Source: Planctomycetota bacterium | GTDB taxonomy: Bacteria > Planctomycetota > Phycisphaerae > Phycisphaerales > UBA1924 | Assembly: GCA_020831805.1 (NCBI GenBank) | Contig: JAFIFX010000008.1 | Location: 62,001 to 126,000, forward strand | Direction of reading: 5' to 3' | DNA length: 64,000 nt | Shown: one piece after another, positions 12,156 through 19,309 of the stretch | Layout of the letters: each line of letters begins with the position of its first letter | How positions within the stretch are numbered: the stretch's first letter is position 1 | Notes under the pieces: model-generated | Seen by the model: the letters and a program-made list of their open reading frames with translations, nothing else | The model's database searches: none | What the model was told of the DNA's origin: nothing | Position numbers and translations under genes: made by a program

Positions 12156-12518
12156 ATGCTCGCGACCCGCAAGGCCCTGACCCCCACCCGCGACTCGATC
12201 ACCCACAAGTTCACGATCGATCGTCACGAGGGCTACCTGACCATCGGCCTCTACCCCGACGGCACGCCGGGCGAGATCTTCATCAAGATCGCCAAGGAGG
12301 GCTCGGCCATCAGCGGCATGTGCCAGGCCTTCTGCCGGGCCTTCTCGATCGCGCTGCAGTTCGGCCTGCCGGTGGACGAGGCGGTGACCCGCTTCAAGGG
12401 CATGCGCTTCGAGCCCAACGGGGCGACGAGCAACCCGGACATCCCGATGGCCGACTCGATCGTGGACTATGTGGCCAAGTACATCGAGATCGAGTTCGGG
12501 TCGCCCCGGCGCGGCTGA
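12156..12518 (+). CDS. Stand-alone TSCPD-domain protein (NrdJ C-terminal type)
   Basis: At 120 residues this corresponds to just the TSCPD region at the end of the B12-dependent ribonucleotide reductase NrdJ. It shows the family string YLTIGLYPDGTPGEIFIKIA, followed by KEGSAISGMCQAF, then GMRFEPNGATSNPDIPMADSIVDYV. No reductase barrel or active-site cysteines are encoded nearby. In NrdJ this domain is thought to participate in subunit or effector interactions. A separate polypeptide could act as a subunit, as for split NrdJa/NrdJb systems, or have a new role. The start was chosen at the second Met, with AGGA 9 nt upstream. Confidence 0.85.
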   Translation: MLATRKALTPTRDSITHKFTIDRHEGYLTIGLYPDGTPGEIFIKIAKEGSAISGMCQAFCRAFSIALQFGLPVDEAVTRFKGMRFEPNGATSNPDIPMADSIVDYVAKYIEIEFGSPRRG

Positions 12519-12601
12519 CGCGACCCTTTTCGATGGCCGTGCCTGCAGGAAGCGGGTTCGTGGCTCAGGGTTGCGTGTTTTCGACCGGCGTATGACTTCG
12601 C

Positions 12602-13582
12602 TCAGCGCCTGCGCCGCGCCACGGCAAGCGATCCAAAGCCAAGGACAACGAGGCTGCTGGGGCTGGGTACGACCCCAGCCACGCGAAAGCCTATCAGTCC
12701 AAGTTCAGGTGCAGTAACGCCAAGTGCGCCGATTCGATCCCGGGAATCAGTTGGGCCGCTACTCCATAAAGATCCTGCTATGAAGCGGATGGAACCATCG
12801 GTGTTTTCCAGCATCTCGCGCTCCCCTCCGCTGCCATCGAACAGTCCCCACGGGCTCATCGCCGCGTAGCTGGCCACATCCAGATGAAAGAGCGTTCCCG
12901 CGTTGCTCGTCCCGCCGTTCTGCGGCAGGTCGTAGATCCCGGGCCAGTCTGATCCGTTGTGGTACAGCCAGTAGCCGCCGTCCGGACCCTTGTTGGGATC
13001 CCAGTACATCGCCTTCGTCCACTCGCTGACGCTCGGGATCCAGAAGGTCGCGTCCGAGCTGCGCTCACGCTGGTCGGTCAGCTGGTTCGTGTCGGGATCC
13101 CGCCCGAAGGTGCTGGTGTCGTAGACCCCCGTCTCGAAGGCCGCGGCATCCGTCCCCTTGCCGTTGTGCAGCCAGTTGGTGTACCGAGCCGCCATGCGCC
13201 AGGTGACCCGCGTGGCCCGGTTCTCCATGTCCGTCCCGATGATGAACTTGTCCGCGCTGGGGCTGTAGAAGATGTACGCCCCGGTCAGACGGCTGTCGAT
13301 GAACGAGCCGTCATAGTGCGGGGCATAGGCGTTGAGGAACTCCAGATACTGCGCGTTGGTCACCTCGGTCGTGGCCATGCGGTAGGTGTAGTCCACACGC
13401 CCGGGCTCATTGAAAAACGGGACCCCGCTCGCGTTGTAGAACCCCGGCGCCTCCGCCTGCGTCGCCGCCCGGTTGCCGGGGTCGCCGATGGTGGCCCACT
13501 GGAAGTCGTAGTCGGGCACGCCTCCGAGGGCGCTGGGGACGAGGATCGACGAGCAGAGGAGCAGTCCAGACAGGCGACGCAT
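12602..13582 (-). CDS. SUMF1/formylglycine-generating-enzyme fold protein with PEP-CTERM-like tail
   Basis: This 326-residue exported protein has an AGGAGG ribosome site 5-6 nt before its ATG. The signal peptide MRRLSGLLLCSSILVPSALG is followed by a FGE-sulfatase domain (YRMATTEVTNAQYLEFL, FWIPSVSEWTKAMYWDP, GLFDGSGGEREML, GSLWSSGPTD, GFRVAGV). The C-terminus VPSPSSLVVLGFGSLAVARRRR is a PEP-CTERM-type signal. The only Cys is in the signal peptide, so the catalytic cysteine pair of true formylglycine-generating enzymes is absent. A structural or binding role is more likely than sulfatase activation. Confidence 0.8.
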   Translation of the reverse strand: MRRLSGLLLCSSILVPSALGGVPDYDFQWATIGDPGNRAATQAEAPGFYNASGVPFFNEPGRVDYTYRMATTEVTNAQYLEFLNAYAPHYDGSFIDSRLTGAYIFYSPSADKFIIGTDMENRATRVTWRMAARYTNWLHNGKGTDAAAFETGVYDTSTFGRDPDTNQLTDQRERSSDATFWIPSVSEWTKAMYWDPNKGPDGGYWLYHNGSDWPGIYDLPQNGGTSNAGTLFHLDVASYAAMSPWGLFDGSGGEREMLENTDGSIRFIAGSLWSSGPTDSRDRIGALGVTAPELGLIGFRVAGVVPSPSSLVVLGFGSLAVARRRR

Positions 13583-13731
13583 GGGGGCCTCCTGCGGGAA
13601 AGTACCTCGAATCTGGGGGTGGGGCCAGTGGAATGGGCACATCAGGGCGCAGATAGGGCCAATGTGGGGTGTGACGCGACCGCCCATCCGCATTCCTGGC
13701 GTGCGCGGCTACTTCGCGGGCTTCGCCCGCA

Positions 13732-14724
13732 TCACACCACCCGGTTCGGCGGGTCGCGGCCTTCGAGGATGGCCGCGGCGTTCTCGGACACCATCGCCGC
13801 CATCGCCGCCCGCCAGCGTTCCTCCGCGCTGCCGATGTGCGGCGTCAGCACCGCCCGGGGGTGGGCCCGCAGGATGGGGTGGACCCGCGGCTCGTTCTCG
13901 TAGACATCCAGGCCCACGCCCCAGAGCCGACCGGCTTCCAGGGCCTCAGCCAGGGCCGTCTCGTCGATCACCGGGCCGCGGGCGGTGTTGACCACGATGG
14001 CGGTGGGCTTGAGCAGGGCGAGCCGCTCGCGGCCGAGCAGGTGGCGGGTGGCCGGGGTCAGCGGGGTGTGGATGCTGACGGCGTCGGCCTGGCGCAGGCC
14101 GTCGTCGAGTTCGAAGCGCTCCGCGCCGAGCGGGGCCATCTCGAAGTCGATGTGGCGCGACCGGGCGACATAGCCGATCCGCATGCCGAAGGCTTTGGCC
14201 CGCAGGGCGGTGGCGTAGCCGATCCGGCCGGCCCCGACGATCAGCAGGAGCTTGCCGACGAGGTCCTGGCCCATGAAGTCGTGCATGCCGAGCACGCCGC
14301 CCGCGGGGTAGTCGTCGGAGCGGGCGTAGCGGTCGGCCTCGATGATCCGGCGGGCGGCCCCCAGCAGGAGGAGGAAGGCCAGGTTGGCCGTGCCCTCGGT
14401 GACGGCATCGGGCGTGTTGCAGACGATGACCCCCCGCTCGCGACAGGCGTCCAGGTCGAAGTTGTCGTAGCCCACGGCGAAGTTGCACACCCCCTTGAGC
14501 CCCGGCCCGGCGTCGTCGAGCAGCTCGGCATCGATCCGGTCGGTGAACATCGAGCAGATGACCGAGGCCCCGCGGACGAACTTGAGCAAGTCGGCCCGGT
14601 CCGGGCGTCCGTCGCCGAGCACGCGGACCTCGGCCCCGGGGACGGCGATGGTCCCGGGCGTGCGGCGGGTGACGGCGACGATCGGCTGGCTGGCGTTCGC
14701 GGGGGCGGGGGGGGGGGCGGGCAT
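13732..14724 (-). CDS. D-2-hydroxyacid dehydrogenase (glyoxylate/hydroxypyruvate reductase type)
   Basis: This 330-residue NAD(P)H-dependent cytoplasmic enzyme reduces 2-ketoacids such as glyoxylate or hydroxypyruvate. It shows the Rossmann motif LLIVGAGRIGYATA, the substrate-binding Arg in VNTARGPVID, the catalytic Glu in VGLDVYENEP and His in LTPHIGSAEE. The start chosen (MPAPPPAPANASQ) gives the usual length; the open frame continues upstream without family similarity. An 11-G run at 14707-14717 encodes prolines 4-6 immediately after this start and could be slippage-prone. Glyoxylate reductase is the best guess, but phosphoglycerate or other substrates cannot be excluded. Confidence 0.85.
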   Translation of the reverse strand: MPAPPPAPANASQPIVAVTRRTPGTIAVPGAEVRVLGDGRPDRADLLKFVRGASVICSMFTDRIDAELLDDAGPGLKGVCNFAVGYDNFDLDACRERGVIVCNTPDAVTEGTANLAFLLLLGAARRIIEADRYARSDDYPAGGVLGMHDFMGQDLVGKLLLIVGAGRIGYATALRAKAFGMRIGYVARSRHIDFEMAPLGAERFELDDGLRQADAVSIHTPLTPATRHLLGRERLALLKPTAIVVNTARGPVIDETALAEALEAGRLWGVGLDVYENEPRVHPILRAHPRAVLTPHIGSAEERWRAAMAAMVSENAAAILEGRDPPNRVV

Positions 14725-14851
14725 GCCCCAGAATAGGGCGAGGCCGGCGTGAGACACGACGGAATCGGGTTGGGCGTGGTACGCTGGGCTGGATCGGCAC
14801 CGGGCGGCGCGGGCCGCTCGGAACACGGGAAATTGTGGATAACTCGGCCCG

Positions 14852-15673
14852 ATGCGACTGGTGGCGTGGAACATTCTGCACGGCGGCGGCACAAGGCGAA
14901 CACCCCTCATCGCCCTGCGTCTGTGCGAACTCGCGCCGGACCTGGTGGTGCTCACCGAGCACCGGCGCGCCACCGGCGGTCAGATCGCCGGCGTGCTGTT
15001 CGACCGCGGGCTGACGCACCAGGTTTCGACCGGCCCAGCGCCGGGCCGCAACGGGGTGTTCGTCGCGTCGCGCTGGGCGCTCGGGCCGGGCGAACCGGCC
15101 CCCGCGCCGTGGGCGGCCAACCGGTGGCTGGACCTGCGGATCCCGGCCCTGGACGCGTGGCTGACGGCGGTCCACGCGCCCGACACGCACCGCTCGGACG
15201 CGAGCCGGATCCAGCGACAAGCCGCGTACTGGCAGCATCTTGTGCGGATCTGCCGCGAACGGGCGGGGATGCGCCACCTGATCGCCGGGGACCTGAACAC
15301 GGGCCGGCACGGGCTGGATGAGGCCGGCCGGACCTTCACGGGGAGCGAGTTTTTGGGGCGATTCTGGACGCTGGGGTACCGCGATGCGTTCCGGGCGGGC
15401 GAGCGGGCGGGGGCCGCGCCGACCTGGTTCAGCCACACCGGATCGGGGTTCCGGATCGACGCGGTGTGGGCGTCGGCGGGGCTGTCGGTTGTGCTCGAAA
15501 AGGCCTGGCACGAGGGGTCGGCGCTGCACGATCGGGAGTCGGATCACGCGCCGGTGGTGGCTGATTTTCGCCTCGGGATCGTGGCGGATCCGGGGGCGTC
15601 CGGGGGGGCGGCCGCAAAAAACACTGGAAAAAAAGGGGTTCGCGCCCTTGCCCATCCGAAAGAGTGTCGGTAA
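14852..15673 (+). CDS. Endonuclease/exonuclease/phosphatase-family hydrolase
   Basis: This 273-residue protein has no signal peptide. All landmarks of the EEP (DNase I/AP endonuclease/phosphatase) fold are present in order: MRLVAWNILHGGG, the metal-binding Glu in VVLTEHR, AVHAPDT, the GDLNTGR Asp-Asn pair and ESDHAPVVADF with the catalytic His. The substrate cannot be read from sequence; a phosphodiester or phosphomonoester in the cytoplasm is inferred. The C-terminal tail after residue 245 is low-complexity and overlaps the promoter of the HU gene. Confidence 0.75.
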   Translation: MRLVAWNILHGGGTRRTPLIALRLCELAPDLVVLTEHRRATGGQIAGVLFDRGLTHQVSTGPAPGRNGVFVASRWALGPGEPAPAPWAANRWLDLRIPALDAWLTAVHAPDTHRSDASRIQRQAAYWQHLVRICRERAGMRHLIAGDLNTGRHGLDEAGRTFTGSEFLGRFWTLGYRDAFRAGERAGAAPTWFSHTGSGFRIDAVWASAGLSVVLEKAWHEGSALHDRESDHAPVVADFRLGIVADPGASGGAAAKNTGKKGVRALAHPKECR

Positions 15674-15695
15674 AACTGCGCGGTAGGACACCGCG
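15648..15695 (+). promoter_or_regulatory. Promoter and leader hairpin of the HU gene
   Basis: TTGCCC (15648-15653), a 17-nt spacer and TAAAAC (15671-15676) form a plausible sigma70-type promoter overlapping the 3' end of the EEP gene. Right after it, CGCGGT (15679-15684) and ACCGCG (15690-15695) make a small leader hairpin with loop AGGAC, about 35 nt before the HU start codon. Confidence 0.45.
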
Positions 15696-15729
15696 TTTCC
15701 CTCAACCCGAGGAAAGACTGGAGCAAGGA

Positions 15730-16176
15730 ATGGCCAAAAAAGCGAAGAAGAAGACCGCCCGCAAGACCGCGGGCAAGAAGACCGCCGCCCGCAAACCGGC
15801 CGCTCGGAAGACCACCGCCCGCAAGGCGGCTCCGGCGGCGAAGAAGACCGGCAAGATCACCGGCGCCAAGGGCAAGCCCCGCAGCAAGTCCGAGGTGATG
15901 AGCGTCATCGCCGAGAACGCTGGGGTCAGCAAGAAGGAAGTCGCCGCGGTGTTCGACACCATGGGCGAGATGATGGCGGCCGACCTGAAGAAGGGCAACG
16001 CGGGCGTGTTCAATGTGCCCGGCCTGATGAAGGTCACCGTGGTGCGCAAGCCCGCGACCAAGGCCCGCAAGGGGATCAACCCGTTCACCAAGGAAGAGAC
16101 GATCTTCAAGGCCAAGCCGGCCCGCAATGTCGTCAAGGTCCGCCCGCTCAAGGGCCTCAAGGACATGGTCGCCTGA
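15730..16176 (+). CDS. HU-family DNA-binding protein with histone H1-like N-terminal tail
   Basis: This 148-residue nucleoid protein begins MAKKAKKKTARKTAGKK. The first 50 or so residues are almost entirely Lys, Ala, Arg and Thr, in repeats resembling the C-terminal tail of eukaryotic histone H1. The HU fold follows (SEVMSVIAENAGVSKKEVAAVF), then a beta-arm region ending GLKDMVA. The arm's usual RNP signature is replaced by GINPFTKEET. It should bind and compact DNA as a dimer, with the tail adding nonspecific contacts. It has its own promoter and a strong terminator, so it is a single-gene unit. Confidence 0.85.
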   Translation: MAKKAKKKTARKTAGKKTAARKPAARKTTARKAAPAAKKTGKITGAKGKPRSKSEVMSVIAENAGVSKKEVAAVFDTMGEMMAADLKKGNAGVFNVPGLMKVTVVRKPATKARKGINPFTKEETIFKAKPARNVVKVRPLKGLKDMVA

Positions 16177-16206
16177 CACGACGGATCGACCGCGGATGTT
16201 CTGCCC

Positions 16207-16236
16207 AAGCCCCGGCCGATGCCGGGGCTTGTTGTT
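16207..16236 (+). terminator. Intrinsic terminator of the HU gene
   Basis: A perfect 10-bp stem AAGCCCCGGC (16207-16216) / GCCGGGGCTT (16221-16230) with tetraloop CGAT is followed by GTTGTTT. It lies about 30 nt after the HU stop codon. Confidence 0.85.
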
Positions 16237-16272
16237 TCATCACGGTTTGTCTCATCACGGTCGGGACCGTGC

Positions 16273-17877
16273 TCAGCGGCTGCCGAACTTGCTGACAAAG
16301 TCCTGGTAGCGGACGATCAGCCCGTTGGTTTCGATGACATCGGCGTCCATGGGGATCTCGGGGAGCACGAGCAACTCGCCGTGCGCACGCTTGCCGGAGA
16401 ACCAGTTATCCATGTAGACATCGATCTCGGCGGCGTGGCGGTTCCAGGGGGGGCCCGGGTTCCACATGATCAGCGTGTCGATGCCCATCGCGAGGCAGTG
16501 GCTCATGTAGATTTCCCAGAGCCACTTCTCCTCGGGAAGCTCGCTCTCGCGGGCCCAGGTGTCGGGGCCGCGGCGTCCGTAGCCGGGCGGGGCCACCCAG
16601 GGATGCACCGGGCCGTTGGCCGCCGATGACCGGAGGGTGTTGAGCACCGTGATCAGCTGGTTCCAGCGGGGGTGCTTCTGCAACCTGCGGTACTTCTGTG
16701 ATTCGCCGTAATCCACAAGGTACGAAGCCGGTGCGGAAATGCCGTGCACGCTCGTGGGCACCCACGGCGAGTTGTTGTGGCGTGTGACCTCGAACGAGGG
16801 GAGCACATCGTTGTAGTTCGAGTGGGGGATGGTTCGGCCATAAACCTCGACGAAAGGCCGGTGCATGGTTTCCCGGATGATGTCGGTGCGCATGTCGATC
16901 GCGGCTTCGTCGTAAGCTCGCCGCGCCGCATCGCCCGCGGAGTTACCGCGGTCAAGGAACACTGCGAGCGGCACGGAGAACACGGTTGCGGGCAGCGCGA
17001 GCCCGGCGCTCTGGTTGGCGAAGAGCGCCCCGAAGAACGCGTCCCGGTCCTCCTCCGGCACATGCCAGTAGCGGGCGCCGACCTCAAGATCCTGGACGAT
17101 GTAATCCGGGGTGATCCCGCGTTGACGCAGGCGCTGAGCCACGGCACGCCAGTACGGGTCAAGCCCGTCACGGAAGCCGTTCTGCTGCCACAGTTCCACG
17201 GGATCGGAGAGATCGAACGGATCCCTATCGGCGGCCATCAACTCCTTCCAGTAGCGGAGCACGATCTTGGGCGGGTTGTCCGCCTGGACCCGGGCCGCGA
17301 TGCGGTTCGCCAGACGGTCCGGGGTGCCCGCGCGGGGGTCGAGCAGGATCGTCTGGATCATGTTGTTGAACGGGCGGTCGGTCGTGCGGTCCCAGGTGTA
17401 GACATTGACCGGTACGCCTTGGGTGTTGCCGTTGCCGCCGGGGAGGCTGTGCGAGCCGCCGGAGCCTCCACCGCCGTCTCCGCCTCCGGAGAGGCCACGG
17501 GCGCCACCCCCACCGCCTCCGCCACCCCCGCCTCCCCCACCGCCGGCGGAGCCGCCGCGACCGCCGGACCCGAAGCCGAAGAAGGAGCCGCCCCCGCCAC
17601 CGCCACCGGCGCTGGTGCCGGCCGTGTTCACGCGGCCGGTGCCGGTACGAATCTCCGGCCCTTCATCTGATCCCTCGGCGACCACCACCCGCGCCGCGTA
17701 CTTCGGCTCCAGGCGTGTGATCACTCGGCCGTCAGGCATGCGGATGGTCACCTCGACCATCTCGGCCTTCTGCGCCTGCTGCTCGGGCGCTGGCTCCTCA
17801 GCCCCGGCCCAGGCCGGGGCGACACCCATGGCAAGGAGTCCAAACAAGGCGGATGCGAGTCGTGTGTGTCGGCGCAT
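16273..17877 (-). CDS. Secreted glycine-rich protein of unknown function
   Basis: This 534-residue protein has a clear signal peptide (MRRHTRLASALFGLLAMGVAPAWA). After a short domain containing MVEVTIRMPDGRVITRLEPKY comes a glycine-rich low-complexity linker (residues about 91-151, with runs of up to 14 Gly). A large domain of about 380 residues follows, starting VPVNVYTWDRTTDRPFNNM. It is rich in Trp, Tyr and His (EIYMSHCLAMGIDTLIMWNPGPPWNRHAAEIDVYMDNWF) and looks like an alpha/beta barrel, possibly glycoside-hydrolase-like, but I cannot assign it. It is transcribed convergently with HU and divergently from psuG. Confidence 0.65.
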   Translation of the reverse strand: MRRHTRLASALFGLLAMGVAPAWAGAEEPAPEQQAQKAEMVEVTIRMPDGRVITRLEPKYAARVVVAEGSDEGPEIRTGTGRVNTAGTSAGGGGGGGSFFGFGSGGRGGSAGGGGGGGGGGGGGGARGLSGGGDGGGGSGGSHSLPGGNGNTQGVPVNVYTWDRTTDRPFNNMIQTILLDPRAGTPDRLANRIAARVQADNPPKIVLRYWKELMAADRDPFDLSDPVELWQQNGFRDGLDPYWRAVAQRLRQRGITPDYIVQDLEVGARYWHVPEEDRDAFFGALFANQSAGLALPATVFSVPLAVFLDRGNSAGDAARRAYDEAAIDMRTDIIRETMHRPFVEVYGRTIPHSNYNDVLPSFEVTRHNNSPWVPTSVHGISAPASYLVDYGESQKYRRLQKHPRWNQLITVLNTLRSSAANGPVHPWVAPPGYGRRGPDTWARESELPEEKWLWEIYMSHCLAMGIDTLIMWNPGPPWNRHAAEIDVYMDNWFSGKRAHGELLVLPEIPMDADVIETNGLIVRYQDFVSKFGSR

Positions 17878-18198
17878 GGTTTGTTTCCCTTGGAGAAAAG
17901 CGGCTCGGTGTTCGCCCCCCAGATGTGCGATACCTGCACGCACCCCGCAAGCGACCGGACCGCCGGTCGGGCGGCGACGCACGGCATACATCCCCACGAT
18001 CACCCAAACGGTAGAACCCCACCCGCCGGAGAAGGGTGTTTTCACGAACAAGAATCGCCCGATAACCAACAGGACGGTCCGAAATGCCCGCTCCGGCCGA
18101 GCCGGCATCGGCATGAATCCGCTTAACAGACCGTGCTCAAACAGGCCCGTGTCCCATTCCGCTCCAAGGATCCGGGCATCCCAGGAGGGAATGACTTG
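17878..18198. promoter_or_regulatory. 321-nt divergent intergenic region
   Basis: This lies between the divergent glycine-rich protein gene and psuG and should hold both promoters. I see no convincing -10/-35 pair, palindrome or riboswitch fold. The only clear element is the strong ribosome site AGGAGGG (18183-18189) 9 nt before the psuG ATG. Confidence 0.3.
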
Positions 18199-19077
18199 AT
18201 GCTTGAGACCCTCAACCGGGCCGGTCCGCACGCGGTGGCGTTGGAAACCACGCTGCTGGTCCACGGGGTTCCCGCGACGGCGGCGCCCGCCCTGGCCAAC
18301 GACCTCGAAGGGATCATCCGATCGCATGGCGCCGCGCCCGCAACGGTCGGTGTGATCTCTGGCCGTCCCGTGGTCGGGATGACCCAGGAGGAGCTCGCCG
18401 AGTTGCTGGCTTCGCCGGATGTGCCGAAGGCGAACAGCGGGAATCTCGGCGTGCTCATGCACCACCGATCCCACGCGGCCACGACGGTCAGCGCGACGAT
18501 GGAGTTGGCCGCGAGCGCGGGTGTGCGGGTGTTCGCGACGGGTGGGCTCGGCGGCCTTCACAAGGGGTACGCCACACACTGGGATGTCTCGGCCGATCTG
18601 TTCGCCATGGCACGGTTCCCGGTGGCCGTGGTGGCTTCCGGGGTAAAAAACCTCCTGGATGTCGAGGGCACGAGGGAGATGCTCGAATCGCTGGGGGTGC
18701 CGGTCATCGGCTTTCGGACGGATCGATTCCCGGCGTTTTACCTGCGGGAGTGCGAAGCCGGTATCGACGCGCGATTCGACGAACCGGCGGAACTGGCGGC
18801 GTACCTGGACTCGGAACTCCGCCGGACAGGACGCGGGGTGCTGGTGTGCAATCCGATCCCGCCGGAATCTGAACTCGATGCGGCGGCCTGGCAGGGCTGG
18901 ATCGATCGGGCCGAGTCGGCCGTCCGGGCGTCGGGTGTGCGGGGCCGCGATGTCACGCCCACGGTTCTGGGCCGGCTCCATGAGGTCTCGGGTGGTCAGA
19001 CGCTTGAGGCCAACCTGGCGCTGGTCCGATCAAACGCCGACCTTGCCGCACGCCTGGCGATCCGGATGGACGCCTGA
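18199..19077 (+). CDS. psuG: Pseudouridine-5'-phosphate glycosidase
   Basis: This 292-residue enzyme reversibly cleaves pseudouridine 5'-phosphate to uracil and ribose 5-phosphate, recycling RNA-derived pseudouridine. Family hallmarks are VALETTLLVHGVP (catalytic Glu-16), ATGGLGGLHKG, and VVASGVKNLLDVEGTREMLESLGVPVIGF with the Schiff-base-type Lys-150. The length is close to Escherichia coli PsuG. The start was set at the Met with AGGAGGG 9 nt upstream; an earlier in-frame Met lacks a ribosome site. The usual partner kinase PsuK is not adjacent, so pseudouridine phosphate must be supplied by a kinase elsewhere. Confidence 0.92.
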   Translation: MLETLNRAGPHAVALETTLLVHGVPATAAPALANDLEGIIRSHGAAPATVGVISGRPVVGMTQEELAELLASPDVPKANSGNLGVLMHHRSHAATTVSATMELAASAGVRVFATGGLGGLHKGYATHWDVSADLFAMARFPVAVVASGVKNLLDVEGTREMLESLGVPVIGFRTDRFPAFYLRECEAGIDARFDEPAELAAYLDSELRRTGRGVLVCNPIPPESELDAAAWQGWIDRAESAVRASGVRGRDVTPTVLGRLHEVSGGQTLEANLALVRSNADLAARLAIRMDA

Positions 19078-19209
19078 TAACCCAAACAGGCGGGTTTTAT
19101 CGGGACTCAGGCGGGGATTCATCAAACATTGACCGGCTTCTGGCCATCTGAAAACGCCCATCCGATGGGGGGTGTGCTAAACTGAAGCGCGGAGATGAGA
19201 AGACACCGA

Positions 19210-19249
19210 GACCACGAGAACCGGAGGGCATGTCGCCCGGTTTGTGGTC
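19210..19249 (+). promoter_or_regulatory. Leader stem-loop upstream of a GC-dockerin gene
   Basis: GACCAC (19210-19215) pairs with GTGGTC (19244-19249) and AACCGG (19219-19224) with CCGGTT (19237-19242), giving a two-part hairpin 60 nt before the start codon. It may be a leader structure; no anti-terminator or riboswitch consensus is recognised. Confidence 0.35.
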
Positions 19250-19309
19250 GGCGGCGTCGAGAGATGCAAGGGGCTACACAACGCCCCCAAACCCATGGAG
19301 ACAGAGCAG

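Noticed and set aside
12541-12598. Possible terminator between the TSCPD gene and the PEP-CTERM gene
   Set aside because: Inspection finds no stem longer than five pairs and no T-run.
15730-15880. Lys/Ala-rich codon repeats that might be a tandem DNA repeat
   Set aside because: The repeats vary at the nucleotide level and preserve the reading frame, so they are protein-level low complexity rather than a satellite.
17405-17640. GCC/GGC-rich tract that could be a satellite or CRISPR-like repeat
   Set aside because: It encodes the Gly-rich linker in frame and has no regular spacer-repeat periodicity.
18133-18198. A longer N-terminus for PsuG starting at 18133
   Set aside because: The extra residues have no family similarity, and the ribosome site AGGAGGG fits the Met at 18199.
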